From positions 1 through 8,165 of the forward strand of contig JAEEGN010000201.1 in NCBI GenBank assembly GCA_016280345.1: 8,165 nt of DNA, in the 5' to 3' direction. Each line of letters starts with the position of its first letter. Position 1 is the first letter of the stretch. The position numbers and the translations under genes are program-made. The stretch comes from Selenomonadaceae bacterium (lineage in GTDB: Bacteria; Bacillota; Negativicutes; Selenomonadales; Selenomonadaceae). The notes under the pieces were generated by a model, which had not been told where the DNA came from, made no database searches, and saw only the letters and a list, made by a program, of their open reading frames with translations. Shown here one piece after another: positions 5,695 to 8,165 of this stretch.

Positions 5695-6258
5695 ATGGCA
5701 TTTCAAAAGTGGCGGCGCTGGGCAGCGGGGGCACTGGCGGGGCTGCTGCTCCTCTGCCCGGCCGGCCCGGCCCGGGCGGCGGACTCCGGCGACGTAATCA
5801 CGGCGCTGGCCGGCCTTCTGGGCACGGCGGGCATGTACAGCGAATACCTGTCGGCGGTGCTGGACGCCGGGAACAACGCTCTCTACCAGGAACAGACCGG
5901 GCTCTACGACGCGCAGGAAAACGGCGTCAGCGCCAACGCCTCGGACCAGGCCCTGGTGAACCGGGTAATGGGGCAGCTCGTCGCCCAGGGGAATTATCGG
6001 CTCGATATCCGCTCCCTGCCCTTCCGCTGGCGCGTCAATGACAACCACGAATTCAACGCCGCCTGCTACCCGACGAACTACGTCAGCGTAAACCGCGGGC
6101 TGGTGGCGGGGCTCGACCGCGATCCGGACGAGCTGGCGGCGGTGCTGGCCCACGAAATGACGCACGGCATCCGGCTTCACGCCGCTTACAACTACGCCCG
6201 GGCGGCGGCCCAGACCTTCGGCCTCGCTTTCCTGGGCATGGCCACCGGCGCCGTGTAG
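5695..6258 (+). CDS. M48 family metalloprotease, N-terminal part ending at an in-frame TAG
   Basis: The start at 5695 is chosen because GGGAGG (5682-5687) lies 7 nt before it and a signal peptide follows: RRW, a hydrophobic stretch about 10-20, then ARA|AD with predicted cleavage after residue 28. The mature part has the M48 strand NAACYPTNYVSVNRGLVAGL (121-140) and the zinc motif HEMTH (153-157), where the two His bind zinc and E154 is catalytic. The frame stops at TAG after 187 residues. The third zinc ligand lies beyond the stop, so this piece alone cannot be an active protease. With read-through it is one 621-codon gene. The TPRs downstream suggest a periplasmic, BepA-like envelope quality-control enzyme; this role is inferred. 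Confidence 0.85.
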   Translation: MAFQKWRRWAAGALAGLLLLCPAGPARAADSGDVITALAGLLGTAGMYSEYLSAVLDAGNNALYQEQTGLYDAQENGVSANASDQALVNRVMGQLVAQGNYRLDIRSLPFRWRVNDNHEFNAACYPTNYVSVNRGLVAGLDRDPDELAAVLAHEMTHGIRLHAAYNYARAAAQTFGLAFLGMATGAV

Positions 6259-6264
6259 CCCGAC

Positions 6265-7560
6265 GTGGCCATGATTCTGGCCGACTACTCGGTGGCGAAG
6301 AACGTCATCCTGCCGGCGGAGTACGAGGCCGACGAGGGCGGCTTCTACCTCGCGGCCAGCGCCGGTTTCAACCCCGGCGGAGGCGCCGCGGCCATGGCCC
6401 GGATGCGTTATCTGGCCGAGCACCCGACGGACTTCGACCCGCGGTACGGCGAGGAGCCCTACGACCACCCCGATACCGACAAGCGCGAAGCGAAACTGGC
6501 CCAAATGATGACGGACTACAGCGGCGGCCACGTGGAGGTCCGGGACCGGACCGAGGTCTGGATCGACGGCTCGCTGCTGCTCAAGGCCACCTGCACCTCC
6601 GACGCCTACGACAACACGCCGGAGAACGCCTACCGGATTGCCGGGGGCGCCGCGAAGGCCTTCCACGACTATGACAGCCCGGAAGGCTGGGCGTTCCGCC
6701 CCGGCGAGAACGGCCGCGTGGAGTATCTCGACGACTCGCCGGCCTATCGCGCCCTGAAAACGGCGGTGTCGCTGAACCACGCCGACGAACTCCTGCGGGT
6801 GCTGGTGACGAGCGCCTATGCCCGGGAACCCCAAGACGGCACCCGGCAGAAGATGGCGGAGGCGGAGGCGGCCCGACAGGTCCGCTGGCAGGAGCGTCAG
6901 GTGAAGAACGCCAAAGCCTCGAAGAAACTGGTGGAGCGCATTTACCACAACGCCGACTGGTACAACGACGTTTTCCGCCCGGAGATGGCTCTGGCCGAAA
7001 CCGAGCGCGTTTACGAATGCGACGCCCGCGCCCCGCAGATGGCCGGCATCTTCGCCGTGCGCGGCCGGGCCTACGCGCTCCTCGGTGATTTCCCGCAGGC
7101 CATGGCGGAATGCACCCGGGCGCTGGCCGCCGACAGCCAGAACGCCTACGTCTATCTGAACCGGGCCGAAGTGTACCGGGCCCAGGGCCTTCCCGACAAA
7201 GCCCTCGCCGACATCTACCGCGCCCGGGAGCTCGATCCCAAGGCTCCGGCGGCGCCGAAGATGGGCGGCGACCTCGCCGACGAGCTGGGCGAGACCGCCG
7301 AGGCGGAGGCGTTCTACCGCGCCTATCTGAAACTCGTGCCGGAGGCGGAGGACGTCCCCGACGCCTACCTCGAAACGCTGGCCCCCAAGACCTGGAAGAA
7401 GGTGCTGAAGGAGCGGGCGGAGGCGGAAAAGCAGGCCATCGAGAAAGCCGAAAAAAAGAAGAAGGAGGCGCCCGCAAGTCCGGCGAAGCCCGCGGACGAC
7501 AAGCCCGCGGCGTCGGCGGAATCGCCCGCTTCCCCGGCGGAAACGCCCGCCGCGAAGTGA
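6265..7560 (+). CDS. C-terminal part of the M48 protease: second zinc ligand, TPR repeats, Lys/Ala/Pro-rich tail
   Basis: This continues the same frame two codons after the TAG plus PDV coding bases. It could restart at GTG 6265 or ATG 6271, but neither has a ribosome site, so only re-initiation or read-through would make it. It begins with EYEADEGGFYLAASAGFNP, the M48 motif whose first Glu (residue 209 of the joined protein) is the third zinc ligand. A linker of about 220 residues that I do not recognise follows. Then come two to three TPR-like helical pairs (joined residues about 450-551, for example RGRAYALLGDFPQAMAECTR and NRAEVYRAQGLPDKALADIY). A Lys/Glu helix and a Pro/Ala/Lys-rich disordered tail (592-621) end the protein. 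Such TPRs usually bind partner proteins. It is an intact coding sequence by composition, but not an independent gene by design. Confidence 0.75.
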   Translation: MAMILADYSVAKNVILPAEYEADEGGFYLAASAGFNPGGGAAAMARMRYLAEHPTDFDPRYGEEPYDHPDTDKREAKLAQMMTDYSGGHVEVRDRTEVWIDGSLLLKATCTSDAYDNTPENAYRIAGGAAKAFHDYDSPEGWAFRPGENGRVEYLDDSPAYRALKTAVSLNHADELLRVLVTSAYAREPQDGTRQKMAEAEAARQVRWQERQVKNAKASKKLVERIYHNADWYNDVFRPEMALAETERVYECDARAPQMAGIFAVRGRAYALLGDFPQAMAECTRALAADSQNAYVYLNRAEVYRAQGLPDKALADIYRARELDPKAPAAPKMGGDLADELGETAEAEAFYRAYLKLVPEAEDVPDAYLETLAPKTWKKVLKERAEAEKQAIEKAEKKKKEAPASPAKPADDKPAASAESPASPAETPAAK

Positions 7561-7588
7561 TTGTATACATAATTTTTTCAAAAAAGCC

Positions 7589-7618
7589 TTGAACTTTCCT
7601 TCGGCTTTGAAGTATACT
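7589..7618 (+). promoter_or_regulatory. Probable gdhA promoter
   Basis: TTGAAC (7589-7594, 5 of 6 to TTGACA) is followed by an 18-bp spacer and TATACT (7613-7618, 5 of 6). Start would be near 7625, giving a leader of about 120 nt. The -10 lies inside the first copy of the 24-bp tandem repeat. A partly overlapping AAAGCC/GGCTTT inverted repeat (7583-7588 with 7603-7608) lies around the -35; it has no U-tract and is not a clear terminator for the upstream gene. Confidence 0.7.
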
Positions 7619-7655
7619 AACCATGTTGCAATGAAGCATACCAACCATGTTGCAA
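7608..7655 (+). repeat. Two adjacent 24-bp repeats over the gdhA promoter
   Basis: Positions 7608-7631 and 7632-7655 match at 22 of 24 bases and follow one another directly. They share the 13-bp core AACCATGTTGCAA (7619-7631 and 7643-7655). The repeats cover the -10 and the first transcribed bases, a typical place for a repressor or activator that binds in tandem. The 24-bp step is a little over two helical turns. The regulator is not known. Confidence 0.8.
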
Positions 7656-7746
7656 AACGCATAGCTGGAGCGAGAAAATGGGCACGGCAGGCGCGACGCC
7701 ACTGGGCGCGGGCCTTTCCGCGTCCGGAAAAAAGGGAGCGATCATT

Positions 7747-8165
7747 ATGGCAGCAGACATGAAGGCGTACGCGAAAAAGGTATTGGCGGACATCATCGCC
7801 AAGGACCCGGACCAGAAGGAATTCCACAACACGGCGAAGGAAGTCCTGACTTCCATCATTCCGGTCCTGGAGGCCCATCCCGAGTATAAGGACGACAAAC
7901 TCCTGGAACGCTTCTTCGAGCCGGAGCGCACCATCATCTTCCGCGTCCCCTGGACCGACGACAAGGGCGAGCTCCAGGTGAATCGCGGCTTCCGCGTCCA
8001 GATGAGCAGCGCCATCGGCCCCTACAAGGGCGGCCTGCGCTTCCATCCCAGCGTCAACCTCAGCATCCTGAAATTCCTCGCCACCGAGCAGGTGCTGAAG
8101 AACGCCCTGTCCGGCCTGCCCATCGGCGGCGGCAAGGGCGGCTCCGACTTCGACCCCAAGGGCAA
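7747..8165 (+). CDS. gdhA: Glutamate dehydrogenase, hexameric NADP-type, 5' part
   Basis: This enzyme interconverts 2-oxoglutarate plus ammonia and glutamate with NAD(P)H in the cytosol. The first 139 codons are present and the gene runs off the right edge. The catalytic core start is unmistakable: GPYKGGLRF with K94, then VLKNALSG with K118, then LPIGGGKGGSDFDPKG with K130. The spacings (24 and 12 residues) equal those of K89, K113 and K125 in the Clostridium symbiosum enzyme. The cofactor domain is outside the window, so NADP versus NAD preference rests on overall similarity only. The ATG at 7747 has AGGGAG (7733-7738) 8 nt upstream and gives the usual N-terminal length. An in-frame ATG at 7678 with GGAG 7 nt before it could add 23 residues, but that stretch is Gly/Ala-rich and unlike the family. 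It probably has its own promoter at 7589-7618. Confidence 0.95.
   Translation, partial: MAADMKAYAKKVLADIIAKDPDQKEFHNTAKEVLTSIIPVLEAHPEYKDDKLLERFFEPERTIIFRVPWTDDKGELQVNRGFRVQMSSAIGPYKGGLRFHPSVNLSILKFLATEQVLKNALSGLPIGGGKGGSDFDPKG

Larger units (their letters stand above)
5695..7560 (+). pseudogene. Complete M48 protease-TPR locus interrupted by one TAG codon
   Basis: Both halves lie in the same frame and together give the expected order: signal peptide, HEMTH, the downstream ExxAD ligand, a linker, TPRs and a charged tail. The only lesion is TAG at 6256-6258. CAG (Gln) is one transition away, and the flanking reading is GAV-stop-PDVAM. The five genes whose stops are visible here (gpmI, tpiA, pgk, gap and this locus) end in TGA or TAA, never TAG. 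A recent nonsense change or a base-call error is most likely; suppression of TAG is possible. Confidence 0.7.

Noticed and set aside
6256..6258. Pyrrolysine insertion at the TAG
   Set aside because: Known pyrrolysine proteins are mainly methylamine methyltransferases. Nothing here resembles that system and no pyl genes are in the window; a Gln codon one transition away is simpler.
7561..7590. Terminator directly after the protease gene
   Set aside because: There is a run of six T and a small TGTATACA palindrome, but no GC stem directly ahead of the T-run, so a standard intrinsic terminator is not supported.
5635..8046. 803-codon open frame on the minus strand across the protease gene and gdhA
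   Set aside because: It is exactly codon-aligned with the plus-strand genes, so it stays open only because TTA, CTA and TCA codons are avoided in GC-rich genes. Its product is an Arg/Val/Gly/His-rich shadow with no motifs, and the true families are on the plus strand.

Overview
The window is GC-rich, compactly coded bacterial DNA with strong Shine-Dalgarno sequences (AGGAGG, AGGGAGG, GGAAGGAG). The protein families suggest an anaerobic, amino-acid or sugar fermenting member of the Bacillota: NAD-type GapA, 509-residue metal-dependent GpmI, a hexameric-type glutamate dehydrogenase, and an anaerobe-type Fe-S scaffold protein. A secreted M48 protease with TPRs, resembling the BepA group of diderm bacteria, and the high GC content hint at a diderm lineage such as Negativicutes. 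That placement is inference and is not secure.

Left part, minus strand, read from 5535 down to 1: gap (GAPDH), pgk, tpiA, gpmI, then the start of an IscU/NifU-like Fe-S scaffold gene cut by the window edge. The first four convert triose phosphates to 2-phosphoglycerate. Enolase is not in the window. The cluster has a near-consensus sigma-A promoter in front of gap. An 18-bp palindrome at the predicted start point closely fits the operator of Rex, the NADH/NAD+ sensing repressor. A strong intrinsic terminator lies between gap and pgk. A 14-bp hairpin lies between gpmI and the scaffold gene. The pgk-tpiA spacer holds three inverted repeats and a 47-codon ORF whose stop overlaps the tpiA start.

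Right part, plus strand: a divergent region (5427-5694) holds back-to-back promoters and a plus-strand terminator-like hairpin, so a short transcript of about 130 nt is conceivable. Next is an M48 metalloprotease/TPR gene, 5695-7560, interrupted by a single in-frame TAG at 6256-6258. Coding features and frame are unchanged on both sides, so the gene is either very recently broken, affected by a base-call error, or read through. Then comes a short regulatory region with a promoter and a 24-bp tandem repeat in front of gdhA, NADP-type glutamate dehydrogenase, which runs off the right edge.

The genes connect through redox balance: GAPDH makes NADH, glutamate dehydrogenase uses or makes NAD(P)H, and the Rex-like site would tie gap expression to NADH level. 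No tRNA, rRNA, CRISPR array, insertion sequence or prophage gene was seen, and no gene-free stretch exceeds 300 bases. The very long antisense open frames are a by-product of codon bias.
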